From: Pseudomonadales bacterium
GTDB lineage: Bacteria; Pseudomonadota; Gammaproteobacteria; Pseudomonadales; Azotimanducaceae
DNA length: 64,000 nucleotides
Assembly: GCA_028281885.1 (NCBI GenBank)
Contig: JANQJA010000008.1
Span: 479,957 to 543,956 of the forward strand
Reading direction: 5' to 3'
The position numbers and the translations under genes are program-made. Below, one piece after another: positions 36,770 through 47,986 of the stretch (within the stretch, counting starts at the first letter, position 1; each line of letters begins with the position of its first letter). Below the pieces are notes generated by a model, which was not told where the DNA came from, made no database searches, and was given only the letters and a program-made list of their open reading frames with translations.

Positions 36770-36891
36770 CCAAAGCGCGTAACGATCGAGTTCCACCGCA
36801 TCATCATCGATACCCTATAGCCGGTCAACCGTACTGACAGTAACTGGCCAACAAGCAAGCTGACCGGGTTTTTTGGGGGTCAGTGATGTTG

Positions 36892-36934
36892 TGTCGGCTG
36901 GGCGCAGTAAACCGGCTACTGCGCCCAGCCGACA
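36892..36934. terminator. 18-bp perfect hairpin after katG
   Basis: Two perfect 18-base complementary arms (36892-36909 and 36917-36934) with a 7-base loop, beginning 10 bases after the katG stop at 36944 in the minus direction. The arms are GC-rich. There is no T-run in the katG reading direction, so it may need Rho. The stem is long enough to block exonuclease degradation of the katG mRNA. Confidence 0.75.
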
Positions 36935-36943
36935 TGGCGATGG

Positions 36944-39193
<2,250 letters not shown>

Positions 39194-39337
39194 TTAGTTT
39201 ATATTGATCTATTTTAACGATCATCTGTTGTGACGCTCCCGCGAGGTACACTCAGCTGCGGAGGGAATTGCGACCTGATGGCTGACTTGCAGATGACCTG
39301 GCCGCTTGAATTAGACTACGCGACTGGACTCTTTGGC

Positions 39338-39973
39338 ATGAGTCACGCAAAGGGGGAGATTTTGATCAAGATACTGATTGGGGCGGGCTTGCTGGCCATC
39401 ATCGGCGCTGGTGCCTGGTGGATACTGAGAGAACCGCCGCTGCAGCCGGGCGAACTCAGGGTAACCTACGAGCACGGAGAAAGCTGTCGCTGGCAGGACT
39501 GGACCTTCCGGATTCGCCGGCAGACGCCCAACACAACCGCCAGGGGCAACATGCTCATGGTTGCCGGCAATACCACCGAAACAAAAGACGACACCTCGCT
39601 AAGAGTCTATTCGCCCGCAGGGGAAAAACTATTTGTACAGCCGCATGCGCTCAGGGAGATGCGCTTCGTCAGCGTTCCATCCAGCCGGAATACGTCGAGC
39701 AACAATGTGATTTCCCTGGACCTGGTGACGGATGCGGAAACAATTCGGTTTACGCCGGTGGAATTGCCGAGGTTTTCCAGATCGAGGGTCATGGTCCCGG
39801 TGGCCTCGAGATTCTTTCCTGATCAGAGTGACGACTACATGACGTGGGGCAATGTTCGTCTCACCCTGGCGGGTGAGGTCGAACCAGACTGCAGCACAGA
39901 CCGGGAAATCAGCCTGACAAGGCCCGGCCACAGCAACAACAGGACGCCCCGGCTGATCGAGTTTGGACACTGA
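39338..39973 (+). CDS. Uncharacterised membrane-anchored protein
   Basis: 211 residues from the ATG at 39338: one N-terminal membrane helix (ILIKILIGAGLLAIIGAGAWWIL, roughly residues 8-30), then a soluble beta-rich domain with ELRVTYEHGESCRWQDWTFRI and two Cys (in CRW and CSTD). Earlier in-frame ATGs exist, up to 39230, but the helix makes a good start here. I recognise no family. It ends 5 bases before the next gene, so the two are probably co-transcribed and work together. Export through the Sec pathway with a periplasmic domain is expected. Confidence 0.55.
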   Translation: MSHAKGEILIKILIGAGLLAIIGAGAWWILREPPLQPGELRVTYEHGESCRWQDWTFRIRRQTPNTTARGNMLMVAGNTTETKDDTSLRVYSPAGEKLFVQPHALREMRFVSVPSSRNTSSNNVISLDLVTDAETIRFTPVELPRFSRSRVMVPVASRFFPDQSDDYMTWGNVRLTLAGEVEPDCSTDREISLTRPGHSNNRTPRLIEFGH

Positions 39974-39978
39974 TCGCG

Positions 39979-42105
39979 ATGGGGTACGTGCGGGTATCTT
40001 TGCTGGTTTGCTGTCTTGTCAGCCTTGCCGCGTCCGCCAGCCCGGAACAGCAGGCAAGGCGATGGCTTGCCCAGAGTGACGGACTAGTTGCTTCACTCAG
40101 TGCAAGTGGAGTCAGGGGCCAGTATCAGGCCGTACAACTGAAACTGCTTCGCTCGCTTGGCTACGCTGCCATCGGCGATGTGGAACAGACCCTGGCGAAC
40201 ATGCCCTTTACATCCGATGAGGATGACTGGCTGAGCGGTGGTGACGGCATGGTCCGACAACTGCTGATCGGCGATGCGCTGCGTTCAGTGCACGACACAC
40301 TGTTCAGGTTGTTGCTGGCAAACGGAAATATCAGCGCGGTCCATGGATACCTGGTCAGGCTGAATCAGCAGCAAAAGACGCCGGATCTCTATGTGCAGAT
40401 GGGGCGCATCGTCGGCACTGCTGGCAGTTCTGCGGCGTTCGGTGAATCTGAGCGGGCTCAGTTTCAGTTGGGGAACATCCTCAAGGCGCTGGACGAAAGC
40501 CGCGAAACGGATGCCGTTGGCATGATGAAGAAAATGGATGCGGCATTGCGCGCCAGCAGCGTTGATCAACTGGGCCAGTTGCTGTTGCTTGAAGGAGACT
40601 GGCAGAGCGCCAGTCAACTCTACGCCATTGACGCGAAAGTCGGGCCGGTCGATCCGCGACGGCTGACCAATGCCGCCATGCTGTCTGTTCGTTCTGGTTC
40701 ATCGCAGATGCTGGAAGAGCTTGTGGCCCTGTTGGGTGACAGGGGTGATGAAGCGGCGAGGGCCCAGCTTGCACTGTCAGTCCTGCAGACTGATCCGGAT
40801 TTTGCCCGGCGCCTTTTTGAACAGACTGAGGGCAAGCAGAACCGAACCTGGGAAACCGTTGCCCTGCAACTGAAAGCCGATGCCTGGCTGGCACAATATT
40901 ATGCCGGCCTCAAAGACCCCTGGCGGCGTGCAGAACGTTTCTATCAGCTTGCGCTGCGCCAGTTTCGCGATGGAGATGTTGTGCCTTCAGGGGCCAACGT
41001 GCGGAGGGCCGCGGATGCCGCAGCGCTGATACAAAGTGCCTCCACCCAGGCACTCGCGTACCAGTTGCTCGCCCAGTATTTTGCCGCCACAGGCAATCCG
41101 GCCAGGGTCCGGGAAATGATCGACAGGATTGGCGGAGAAGTCAGTCTGGCACGTTACCGGGGCATTGCCATGAGCCAGCTCGTTATCGCCTGGTCCCATG
41201 CGGGTAATCCCGTCGAAGCGATGGCGGCCGCGGATGCCGTTGCCGATGTCTCGCAGCGGATTGATGCGCTGGTTACCAGCGCCGTTGTTTTCCATCCTGG
41301 CGACCCTGCCGACTACCAGAAGTTTGTGGGGGCAACACGTCGCGCCATCGGTGAGTTGTTGGAGCTGCATGCCAGATCCGAGGCATGGCGAAAGCTGGTC
41401 GAGATGCAACTGGCCGCGAGTGACTTCGCCGGAGCAACCGGCACGGCAAATCTGGCACCGACTCTGGAAGCGAAACCTGCGATCAACGCACTGGTCACAC
41501 ATCATCTTTCCCTGGGGAATTTCAAGACTGCGATCGAAACCGCGAAATTATTACCGGATGATTCACAGTGGTCCCGCCAGAAGGCCTTCAGTGACATCGT
41601 GAAAGCGGCGTCTGCCGCCGGCGAGATTGAAGTGGCGCGTGCCAGTCAGGAGGCGATCACGCAGATCCATATCCGGGATATCAGTCTGCCTCCGCTTGTC
41701 AGGGCGTTGATCATGGCCGGTCAGTTTGAAGCGGCCGAGGCGATCCTGGCGGGGGTCAGTCGGGAAGACACACGTGCAGAACTTTTTGCCCTGATTACCT
41801 ATGAGTACGCGCGGCAACAGCGATTGCCATCGACGGAGTTGATGAATCATGCGCCGAATCGGTCAGACGCGTCTCTTTGCTGGGCTGTTGCTGCCGCTGT
41901 GCCCATCGATGTTCAGGCGATCGCCGCGTGGCTGGATCAACTGACGCAACCCGGCTGCAAGGCGTTTGCCAGGGTCGGTGCAGCCTACGCCAGTATCCGG
42001 CCGGGTGAGGCGGACTTCCTTTTCTCGTTGATCGATCCCACCCGAACCGGTGAACGCATGAGCAAAGCCATGCAGCGGCAGGCGGTGATGAATTCGCGTC
42101 GATAG
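39979..42105 (+). CDS. Uncharacterised exported TPR-like protein
   Basis: 708 residues with a signal peptide (VSLLVCCLVSLAASA) and a long all-alpha body rich in Ala, Leu and Arg. Pairs of helices occur throughout, with residues of the tetratricopeptide/HEAT-like solenoid type (for example DLGGDWQSASQLYAIDAKV-like segments and ARRLFEQTEG). No enzyme motif is seen. It is 5 bases downstream of the membrane-anchored protein at 39338, so they form a two-gene operon of an exported pair. I would expect a periplasmic scaffold or a secreted protein-protein interaction repeat. Confidence 0.6.
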   Translation: MGYVRVSLLVCCLVSLAASASPEQQARRWLAQSDGLVASLSASGVRGQYQAVQLKLLRSLGYAAIGDVEQTLANMPFTSDEDDWLSGGDGMVRQLLIGDALRSVHDTLFRLLLANGNISAVHGYLVRLNQQQKTPDLYVQMGRIVGTAGSSAAFGESERAQFQLGNILKALDESRETDAVGMMKKMDAALRASSVDQLGQLLLLEGDWQSASQLYAIDAKVGPVDPRRLTNAAMLSVRSGSSQMLEELVALLGDRGDEAARAQLALSVLQTDPDFARRLFEQTEGKQNRTWETVALQLKADAWLAQYYAGLKDPWRRAERFYQLALRQFRDGDVVPSGANVRRAADAAALIQSASTQALAYQLLAQYFAATGNPARVREMIDRIGGEVSLARYRGIAMSQLVIAWSHAGNPVEAMAAADAVADVSQRIDALVTSAVVFHPGDPADYQKFVGATRRAIGELLELHARSEAWRKLVEMQLAASDFAGATGTANLAPTLEAKPAINALVTHHLSLGNFKTAIETAKLLPDDSQWSRQKAFSDIVKAASAAGEIEVARASQEAITQIHIRDISLPPLVRALIMAGQFEAAEAILAGVSREDTRAELFALITYEYARQQRLPSTELMNHAPNRSDASLCWAVAAAVPIDVQAIAAWLDQLTQPGCKAFARVGAAYASIRPGEADFLFSLIDPTRTGERMSKAMQRQAVMNSRR

Positions 42106-42279
42106 ACGCCCGAATTCGATCCTTTGTTGTGCGTTCCGTCTATCTGGCTACGCGCAGTTGTGGTACTGCTTTTTCGGTAACACCGTGTCCGGTTTCTACC
42201 TCTACATTTTGTTGCTATCAGAGATGAATAGATCATTATAATCATCACCGAAATGAAATTTGTGTAATAGGTGAGAGTG

Positions 42280-43737
42280 ATGAGTGAGATGACGTCGGCG
42301 GTTTCACCGGATGTACCTGAAGTCCGGATGAAGACCAAGCTTGCATTTGGCATTGGATCGACCGCGGAGACGCTATCGCTATACAGCTATGCCGCGCTGG
42401 TCACGCTCTATTACAACCAGCTGCTCGGCATCGAGATCTGGATGGCGGGGCTGGCACCCACCATTGCGATTCTCGTCGATGCCATTTCCGATCCATTTAT
42501 GGGCTCGTTCTCTGATCGTTTCCGCTCCAAAAGGTGGGGCAGGCGACACCCCTTCATGCTTGTGTCGCCGCCGCTGATAGCGATCGCGTTCTGGTGTATC
42601 TATAACCCGCCGGCGGGCTTCACGGAGATGCAGCTGTTTGCCTGGCTCACGTTCTGGGCGATCGCGCTTCGGACGTTCATGACCATCTATCACGTGCCGC
42701 ACCTTGCCCTTGGCAGTGAACTTTCACCAGACTACCTCGGCCGCTCGAAGATCATGAGCTACAACAACTTCTTCGGCTGGCTTGGCGGCGCTGTGATATT
42801 CAAGCTGAATACGGTGATTTTTTTCGCCTCAAGTGCCCAGTTTGCCAACGGACTGCTGAACCCCGGGGCATACTTCTATTTTTCTACCTCAATCGCGTCC
42901 TTCATTCTGGTTGTGTTGTTCGCTTCGGCGTGGTTCACGCGGGATCGTATTCCCTATTTGCCGCAATCCATCGGCAGCACCGGGTTTAGTGCGCCAGACC
43001 TGGTGAGTGACCTCGTCAGGGCCTTCACCAATCATAATTATCTGTTCCTGATGTTTGCCTATCTGTCGCTCAGTCTCATGCTGGGTGTCCGCAGCGGTAT
43101 CGGCACCTATATGGAGATCTATTACTGGGAGCTGTCATCTGAACGTATTGGCGATCTGCGTGTTTACCCGAGCATTCTTGGCTTTGTCCTGGGGTTTGTC
43201 TTTGCGGCCCGCTTTCATTCGATATTCGAGAAGCGTCACGTGATGTGGGTGATGGCTGTCCTGCTTTCGATATTCCCGGCCTTGCCTGTCATTCTTAGGC
43301 TAATGGGGCTGTTTCCGGACAATCACGCCCCCTCGCTGTTCATGTCATTGGCTGTCTGTGCAGCGCTGGGCTCGATACCAAGCAGCATCCTCAATATCAG
43401 CGTCATGTCGGCGCTGGGTGACGTGGCGGATGAGATCGATCTCAAACACAAGCTTCGTCAGGAGGGGATCCTGTATTCGGCGCGAACCTTTTTTGCGAAG
43501 CTCGATAGTTCCATCGGTCATGGTATTGCGACCTTCGCGATGTGGATGATTGCCTTCCCCAAGAATGCGATCCCCGGCGAGGTTGATCCGGACACGATCT
43601 GGTGGCTGGGGGTGATCGACTCGCCGATGACGATTCTGCCGGGATTGCTCGCTGCCTACTTCTATTCCAGGCACCGGATTGATCGTGCTGCCTATGAAAA
43701 GACGAGGGCCGCGCTGGACCTTCGGGAAGCTGGCTAA
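42280..43737 (+). CDS. MFS transporter, GPH (glycoside-pentoside-hexuronide) cation symporter family
   Basis: 485-residue transporter with twelve helices. The GPH signature is seen in the first loop: [33 protein letters not shown], with the DPxxG segment and the RxxRWGRRHP motif. A central conserved sequence [15 protein letters not shown] follows. ATG at 42280 has an AGGTGAGAG ribosome site. The GPH family imports sugars or, in marine heterotrophs, sulfated or other glycosides with Na+ or H+. It has no adjacent glycosidase, so substrate is unknown. Confidence 0.85.
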   Translation: MSEMTSAVSPDVPEVRMKTKLAFGIGSTAETLSLYSYAALVTLYYNQLLGIEIWMAGLAPTIAILVDAISDPFMGSFSDRFRSKRWGRRHPFMLVSPPLIAIAFWCIYNPPAGFTEMQLFAWLTFWAIALRTFMTIYHVPHLALGSELSPDYLGRSKIMSYNNFFGWLGGAVIFKLNTVIFFASSAQFANGLLNPGAYFYFSTSIASFILVVLFASAWFTRDRIPYLPQSIGSTGFSAPDLVSDLVRAFTNHNYLFLMFAYLSLSLMLGVRSGIGTYMEIYYWELSSERIGDLRVYPSILGFVLGFVFAARFHSIFEKRHVMWVMAVLLSIFPALPVILRLMGLFPDNHAPSLFMSLAVCAALGSIPSSILNISVMSALGDVADEIDLKHKLRQEGILYSARTFFAKLDSSIGHGIATFAMWMIAFPKNAIPGEVDPDTIWWLGVIDSPMTILPGLLAAYFYSRHRIDRAAYEKTRAALDLREAG

Positions 43738-43822
43738 CGCTCTGGCGCCGTCGTTGGGGGATTGCCAGTGGCCCGCTTCATCTCTTATAAATAGGCAGCC
43801 GCGAACTGCCTGGAATGATGTA

Positions 43823-44005
43823 ATGACGGATCGGAACCCTGATCGTGCGATGAATGCGCCAAGGAACACTACTTGCAGCGACCCGAGTTGTTGCCCGCCT
43901 GAAGTTGTGCCGTTCCGGCGCGAGGCCCCCAAGGTTGGCCGCAACGATCCCTGTCCCTGCGACAGCGGTCGCAAATACAAGAAATGTTGTGGCGGCAAGG
44001 CCTAG
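43823..44005 (+). CDS. SEC-C motif peptide
   Basis: 60 residues ending in the SEC-C zinc-binding tail [19 protein letters not shown], as found at the SecA C-terminus and in many UPF0225 and unknown proteins. Cys ligands are three of the CPC...CC set. The N-terminal half has an extra Cys cluster CSDPSCCP. The ATG at 43823 lies 86 bases after the transporter gene. A longer frame back to 43679 would overlap the GPH gene. It may be a small zinc-binding partner of SecB/ribosome-type systems. Function is not known. Confidence 0.75.
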   Translation: MTDRNPDRAMNAPRNTTCSDPSCCPPEVVPFRREAPKVGRNDPCPCDSGRKYKKCCGGKA

Positions 44006-44118
44006 GCTCTTTACTCAAACCAGCGCAACCGATATTTACAGCAAGTTATGTAATAATGTAACATTGCCGCCTCGTTCATTGGGCGTTCATATCGCGCCGG
44101 GCAATCAGGGAACTCGCT

Positions 44119-44757
44119 TTGATACTTGACCTGCACAATCATTCCATCAAGTCCGACGACGGTCGGGCGAAAGTAGAAAATTACTGCCAGTGGATCAGAT
44201 CGAAAAATCTGCCCCTCGATGGAATCGTATTGACCGAACACCGCCAGTTTGACCCGACAGATTATTCACCCCTTACCAAGAAGTACGGGATCCTGATTCT
44301 GGAGGGGAGTGAAGTGGAAACCGAGTACGGTCATGTGCTTGTGTATGGCATCACACCACAACTCAAAAAGGCTTTTGACTTCTCCAGGATCGATCTGCCG
44401 CTTGCGATAGTTCTTGAGGCCTGTGAAAAACATGGTGCGGTTGCCGCTCCCGCCCATCCGGGACGACCCAAAGTCGGGATGTTCGCGCACACTGAAGAGT
44501 TGGGTATTCCGGATGGCATCAAGATCGTGGAAATCTACAACGGCGGCAGCCGCGATAGCGAAGATCAGATCGCCATCGACAATGCGAAAAAGCTCGGCTA
44601 CCTGGGAATTGCCGGCAGTGACGCGCATATCGTCAGCCATATTGGACGTTGCGGCACTGAGTTCAATGCTGACATCAAAAACATGGACGAGTTGGTTGAG
44701 GCCCTGCGCGCAGGCGAGTTCAAGGCCATCAATTTCAAGGAAAAGGAAGCGGCCTGA
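44119..44757 (+). CDS. PHP-domain metal-dependent phosphoesterase
   Basis: 212-residue PHP domain: LDLHNHSIKSDDGR opens the metal site, TEHRQFDPTDY and APAHPGRPK continue it, and AGSDAHIVSHIG ends it, giving the usual set of His/Asp metal ligands (trinuclear Mn/Zn/Fe). Members hydrolyse phosphate esters (histidinol phosphate, 3'-phosphoadenosine or nucleotides). The start is TTG at 44119. It stands alone and is convergent with the TerB protein of the zinc island. Confidence 0.82.
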   Translation: MILDLHNHSIKSDDGRAKVENYCQWIRSKNLPLDGIVLTEHRQFDPTDYSPLTKKYGILILEGSEVETEYGHVLVYGITPQLKKAFDFSRIDLPLAIVLEACEKHGAVAAPAHPGRPKVGMFAHTEELGIPDGIKIVEIYNGGSRDSEDQIAIDNAKKLGYLGIAGSDAHIVSHIGRCGTEFNADIKNMDELVEALRAGEFKAINFKEKEAA

Positions 44758-44762
44758 CGTAC

Positions 44763-45203
44763 TTACTTCCTGGCGGAAAGGCCCATCAGCTGCGCGGGAG
44801 TCAGCCGCAATGCTGCCGCGACATCATTGAAGAATGTGACCTCAAGTTCGCTGACGTGTCCGTCGGCTTTAATCACGTCCGCCAGTGCCTCGATAACGCT
44901 GAGTCGATCCTGCCAGGTCAGTTTCCTTGCTGATGCGGTGAGATAGCTGCCTAGTGGTGCGCTTTCAAAGATTGCAGATTGGGCGGCGACTCGCACGTCA
45001 GCCGCAGAAAAGTCCTCGCCGGTCCTCGTCTTGAGCACTTCACGAACACACTCGACCTCAATGTTCTTGATATTGGTGTCTGCCGAGGTGGCCCGCGCCA
45101 ACGTCATCAACATCACCTCTTGATGCAGTTGTGCCAGCTCTTCCCGCGATGGTTCCGAGCCACGGAAGATCTTGAGGACGCCTTCGAGATCAAAAATCGA
45201 CAT
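44763..45203 (-). CDS. TerB-like tellurite-resistance family protein
   Basis: 146-residue all-helical TerB fold: LHQEVMLMTLARATSADTNIKNIEVECVREVLKTRTGEDFS carries the acidic metal-binding helix, and VIEALADVIKADGHVSELEVTFFNDVAAAL repeats it. TerB domains bind divalent metal. ATG at 45203 is preferred to 45215. It is the last gene of the Zur-controlled operon led by the CobW GTPase. A second TerB gene lies at 56162. The role is probably metal sensing at the membrane, not tellurite resistance. Confidence 0.82.
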   Translation of the reverse strand: MSIFDLEGVLKIFRGSEPSREELAQLHQEVMLMTLARATSADTNIKNIEVECVREVLKTRTGEDFSAADVRVAAQSAIFESAPLGSYLTASARKLTWQDRLSVIEALADVIKADGHVSELEVTFFNDVAAALRLTPAQLMGLSARK

Positions 45204-45270
45204 AATTATTTTCACAAGGTTTGTTGGTGGTTGCGGAAATCATTGCTGCTCGGTTGGCCTGGGGTTCGGC

Positions 45271-45915
45271 TTAGCTGTCCAGGCAGAACACCACGCGAAT
45301 CTTTCCAGAGCCTTCGATTGCCGGAGAGCGATGGACGAGCCCGGTGCCGACGTTGGCAGGATCGCCTTTCAGGATGCCAACCCAGAAGAGCTTGAACCGG
45401 GAGGGCTCGCCGTAGCGAATGATCGATTCATTGGGGGCGCCTCGCATTTGCGCATCGCGATCGACCTGTGCCTCCGTCAGCCACTCCGTCCCCGGGCCCT
45501 GATATGTGCATATCATGCGCAGATTCGTACGATCCAGATGGAAGCGCTTGCAGTCGTTCTCATCGGTCGTCATGAGTCGAAATCGCATGGCGCGGCCTGC
45601 GCTGACTCGCCAGAAGCATCCCATCAGCCGCTGGAGATCAGCGCGAAGGTGTGAAAACTGCTGTGGGTCGAGGCGTTGCCGACGCATGAGCGCTGCAATA
45701 TCGTCGCCGAACGACACCGGCGTCGTGGCGTACCTGAGATCCGGTAAGTCGGAGGCTTGGAGGATCTCTAGCTCCCTGGCGACAGCGTGCTGAATCGGTC
45801 GCCGCCAAAGGCTGAGTTCGACATCCGGATCGACGATCTGGGTCAGGATGTCGGATGAATCTCCTATCCGATGAGAGGATAACTGTCTGAGACTGCGTGT
45901 TGCTGTTTGCTGCAT
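45271..45915 (-). CDS. DUF1826 protein (second of tandem pair)
   Basis: 214-residue DUF1826 protein. Residues shared with its neighbour are RFHLDRTNLR (His126-x-Asp128, Arg133), PGTEWL (142-146), LKGD and LVHRSP (His195), with Arg207 near the end in KIRVVF. The His-x-Asp...His...Arg spacing recalls the facial triad and 2-oxoglutarate-binding Arg of cupin-fold dioxygenases, but this is my inference. DUF1826 genes are reported beside COG0523 GTPases in zinc-limited (Zur) regulons. The start is 7 bases after the stop of the upstream paralogue. A zinc-sparing or Zn-homeostasis role is expected. Confidence 0.82.
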   Translation of the reverse strand: MQQTATRSLRQLSSHRIGDSSDILTQIVDPDVELSLWRRPIQHAVARELEILQASDLPDLRYATTPVSFGDDIAALMRRQRLDPQQFSHLRADLQRLMGCFWRVSAGRAMRFRLMTTDENDCKRFHLDRTNLRMICTYQGPGTEWLTEAQVDRDAQMRGAPNESIIRYGEPSRFKLFWVGILKGDPANVGTGLVHRSPAIEGSGKIRVVFCLDS

Positions 45916-45922
45916 GGGTGGG

Positions 45923-46552
45923 TCAATGTCGCTTCGTGCTGGAAAACAATGGGTCTAATGACAGAAAGAGGCGGTGCTGCGCTTCGTGTGGCGACCGATG
46001 TACGACGCCCGGGAAGGTGCCGTCCCAGGTGCCGCCCTTGAGCAACGACCAGCTCCCTGTCTTGAGTTGCCTGATCGATGCGCCGTTCCGGATGGGGGGA
46101 TTATCGTCGGTGCGATTCGCGAATTTTGTTCTGTCGACCTCATCACTGGCGATCCATTCCGTGCCCTGACCGCTGATGGTGACCAGCATTCGACAGGGCA
46201 CCTGGTCCACATGAAAGCGCGGGCACATGGGGGTTCGTAACGTCGCAACGCGAACACCGACCCCGTCGCAATCCATCAACGTGTGCAAGACATCGGTTGC
46301 GAGGGCAATCTCCGCGCTCAGGGCTTTCAGTGAGCGGGAGTCGATGACACTCGACAGTTCACGTCGCGGTGCATCGTCGTCGTCAATAACCTGCTCCCAC
46401 TGCGACGCGACGATTGTGCGCGACGAGGACAGGTTTGCCGCAAGCTGCGACAGGTCGGTCGACCCGGGACGCATGATACTCACCAGTTCCACGTCATCTG
46501 AGTAGATCTCTGCCAGGTCGCCCAGACGATCACTTGATATGTGACGCATCAT
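45923..46552 (-). CDS. DUF1826 protein (first of tandem pair)
   Basis: 209 residues, paralogue of the next gene. It shares [10 protein letters not shown] (His114-x-Asp116, Arg121), QGTEWI (129-134), [12 protein letters not shown] (His185) and Arg194 with HRLFLSLD. The start overlaps the stop of the CobW gene by ATGA, so the three products are made together. The duplication in tandem is unusual. The rest of the sequences has diverged, so the two copies may form a heterodimer or have split substrates. Activity is not established for any DUF1826 protein. Confidence 0.82.
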   Translation of the reverse strand: MMRHISSDRLGDLAEIYSDDVELVSIMRPGSTDLSQLAANLSSSRTIVASQWEQVIDDDDAPRRELSSVIDSRSLKALSAEIALATDVLHTLMDCDGVGVRVATLRTPMCPRFHVDQVPCRMLVTISGQGTEWIASDEVDRTKFANRTDDNPPIRNGASIRQLKTGSWSLLKGGTWDGTFPGVVHRSPHEAQHRLFLSLDPLFSSTKRH

Positions 46553-47763
46553 GCCGTGTCACGCTCAGGTTCCTGGATCCATTGCGGGAAAGGATCGCTG
46601 AATTTTTTCCATTCATCAGGACCGGCGGCCAGTTCTTCGTCGGTAAGCAGACAGGCTTCAAGGCTCGCTCTTGCCCGTCCTTCGTCAAGTTTTTGGCCGA
46701 TAAATACAAGCTCCTGGCGCCGGTCGCCAAAGGGGCCTTCGCATTTTTCTTCGATCGACGCCCGGTGTTCCGGATGTTCCGGCCATTGATCTTTGGGCAT
46801 TGCTGACCAGAACAGCCCTGCGAACCCGTGATGCATGATGCCGCCTGCCTGAGACCAGGCGCCAGCCTGGTTGAATCGACTCGCCAGCCAGAAATAGCCC
46901 TTGGATCGAACCAGATTGCCAAAACGCCAACCACCGGCCAGGAACTGATAGAAACGATCCGGATGAAACGGCCGGCGGGCGCGGTAGACGAAGCTGCCGA
47001 TACCATACTCCTCGGTTTCCGGTACGTGTTCACCTCGCATCTCTGCCAGCCAGCCTGGCGCTTCCGCTGCTTCCTGCATATCGAACCTGCCGGTACCGAG
47101 AATTGCCTTCGGTTCGATCCTGCCATGATCGGCAATCATGATTTCTGCGCCTGGATTCAGGCGTTTCAGCGTCGCAAGCAGCTCATCGACCTTCGACTTT
47201 TCAAGGAGGTCGGTTTTGGTGACAACGATGATGTTGCTGAATTCGACCTGGTCCATCAGCAGGTCGGCGACATTGCGTTCGTCTTCTTCGGCAATTTCCA
47301 TACCATTTTCCTTGAGGCTCTCTGCTTCGGCCATGAGCTTCGGGAAATTAAAGGCGTCTACGACGGTGACCATTGTGTCAAGCTGAGCCACTGAGGACAG
47401 CGATCTGCCCTGTTCGTCTTCGAACGTGAAGGTTTCTGCGACTGGCAGCGGCTCCGACACACCCGTCGATTCGATAAGCAGGTAGTCGAATCGATTCTCG
47501 TCAGCGAGACGAGCGACTTCGATCAGTAGGTCTTCCCGCAAGGTGCAACAGATACAGCCGTTGGTCATTTCAACAAGCTTTTCATCAACGTGCTTAAGCG
47601 AGCCGTCTTCACGGAGCAGGTCGGCATCGATATTGACTTCGCCCATGTCGTTGACGATCACGGCGACGCGAAGTCCTTCACGATTGTTGAGGACGTGATT
47701 CATCAGCGTGGTTTTTCCGGCACCGAGAAATCCGGAGAGAACGGTGACAGGTAATGTCGTCAT
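46549..47763 (-). CDS. zigA: COG0523/CobW-family GTPase, ZigA-like zinc metallochaperone
   Basis: 404-residue G3E GTPase. P-loop [10 protein letters not shown] (residues 10-19), CxCC metal motif [10 protein letters not shown] (Cys70, Cys72, Cys73), and NKxD-type specificity TKTD. A C-terminal CobW_C domain follows ([16 protein letters not shown]). ZigA in Acinetobacter is a Zur-regulated zinc metallochaperone. A strong Zur box is centred 38 bases upstream of the start. It heads the operon zigA-DUF1826-DUF1826-terB. It hands zinc to client proteins during zinc limitation. Confidence 0.92.
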   Translation of the reverse strand: MTTLPVTVLSGFLGAGKTTLMNHVLNNREGLRVAVIVNDMGEVNIDADLLREDGSLKHVDEKLVEMTNGCICCTLREDLLIEVARLADENRFDYLLIESTGVSEPLPVAETFTFEDEQGRSLSSVAQLDTMVTVVDAFNFPKLMAEAESLKENGMEIAEEDERNVADLLMDQVEFSNIIVVTKTDLLEKSKVDELLATLKRLNPGAEIMIADHGRIEPKAILGTGRFDMQEAAEAPGWLAEMRGEHVPETEEYGIGSFVYRARRPFHPDRFYQFLAGGWRFGNLVRSKGYFWLASRFNQAGAWSQAGGIMHHGFAGLFWSAMPKDQWPEHPEHRASIEEKCEGPFGDRRQELVFIGQKLDEGRARASLEACLLTDEELAAGPDEWKKFSDPFPQWIQEPERDTA

Positions 47764-47793
47764 TGTGTTACTGGATTTTAGGATATTGGTGAA

Positions 47794-47808
47794 TGTTATA
47801 ACGTAACA
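47794..47808. promoter_or_regulatory. Zur box upstream of the zigA operon
   Basis: TGTTATAACGTAACA sits 30 bases before the zigA start. Extended by one base at each end it matches the gamma-proteobacterial Zur consensus (ATGTTATAATATAACAT) at 15 of 17 positions, by eye. Zn-Zur would repress the operon. It is the same sequence class as the box at 54553. Confidence 0.87.
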
Positions 47809-47986
47809 TAAAACGCGATCAGCGAAAATGCTGGCCGGTTTTAGTACCTGGGCCCTCTAGTGGGGCGCTAACCCGAGATCGATTCCCTCGATATCTGCGG
47901 GTGAGAGGAACCGGACATATCGAAGATGTACTCGGAAACCTGCCGGGTCGGTTCGGTGGGATAACATATTGTTGGCAGGATGTGCC

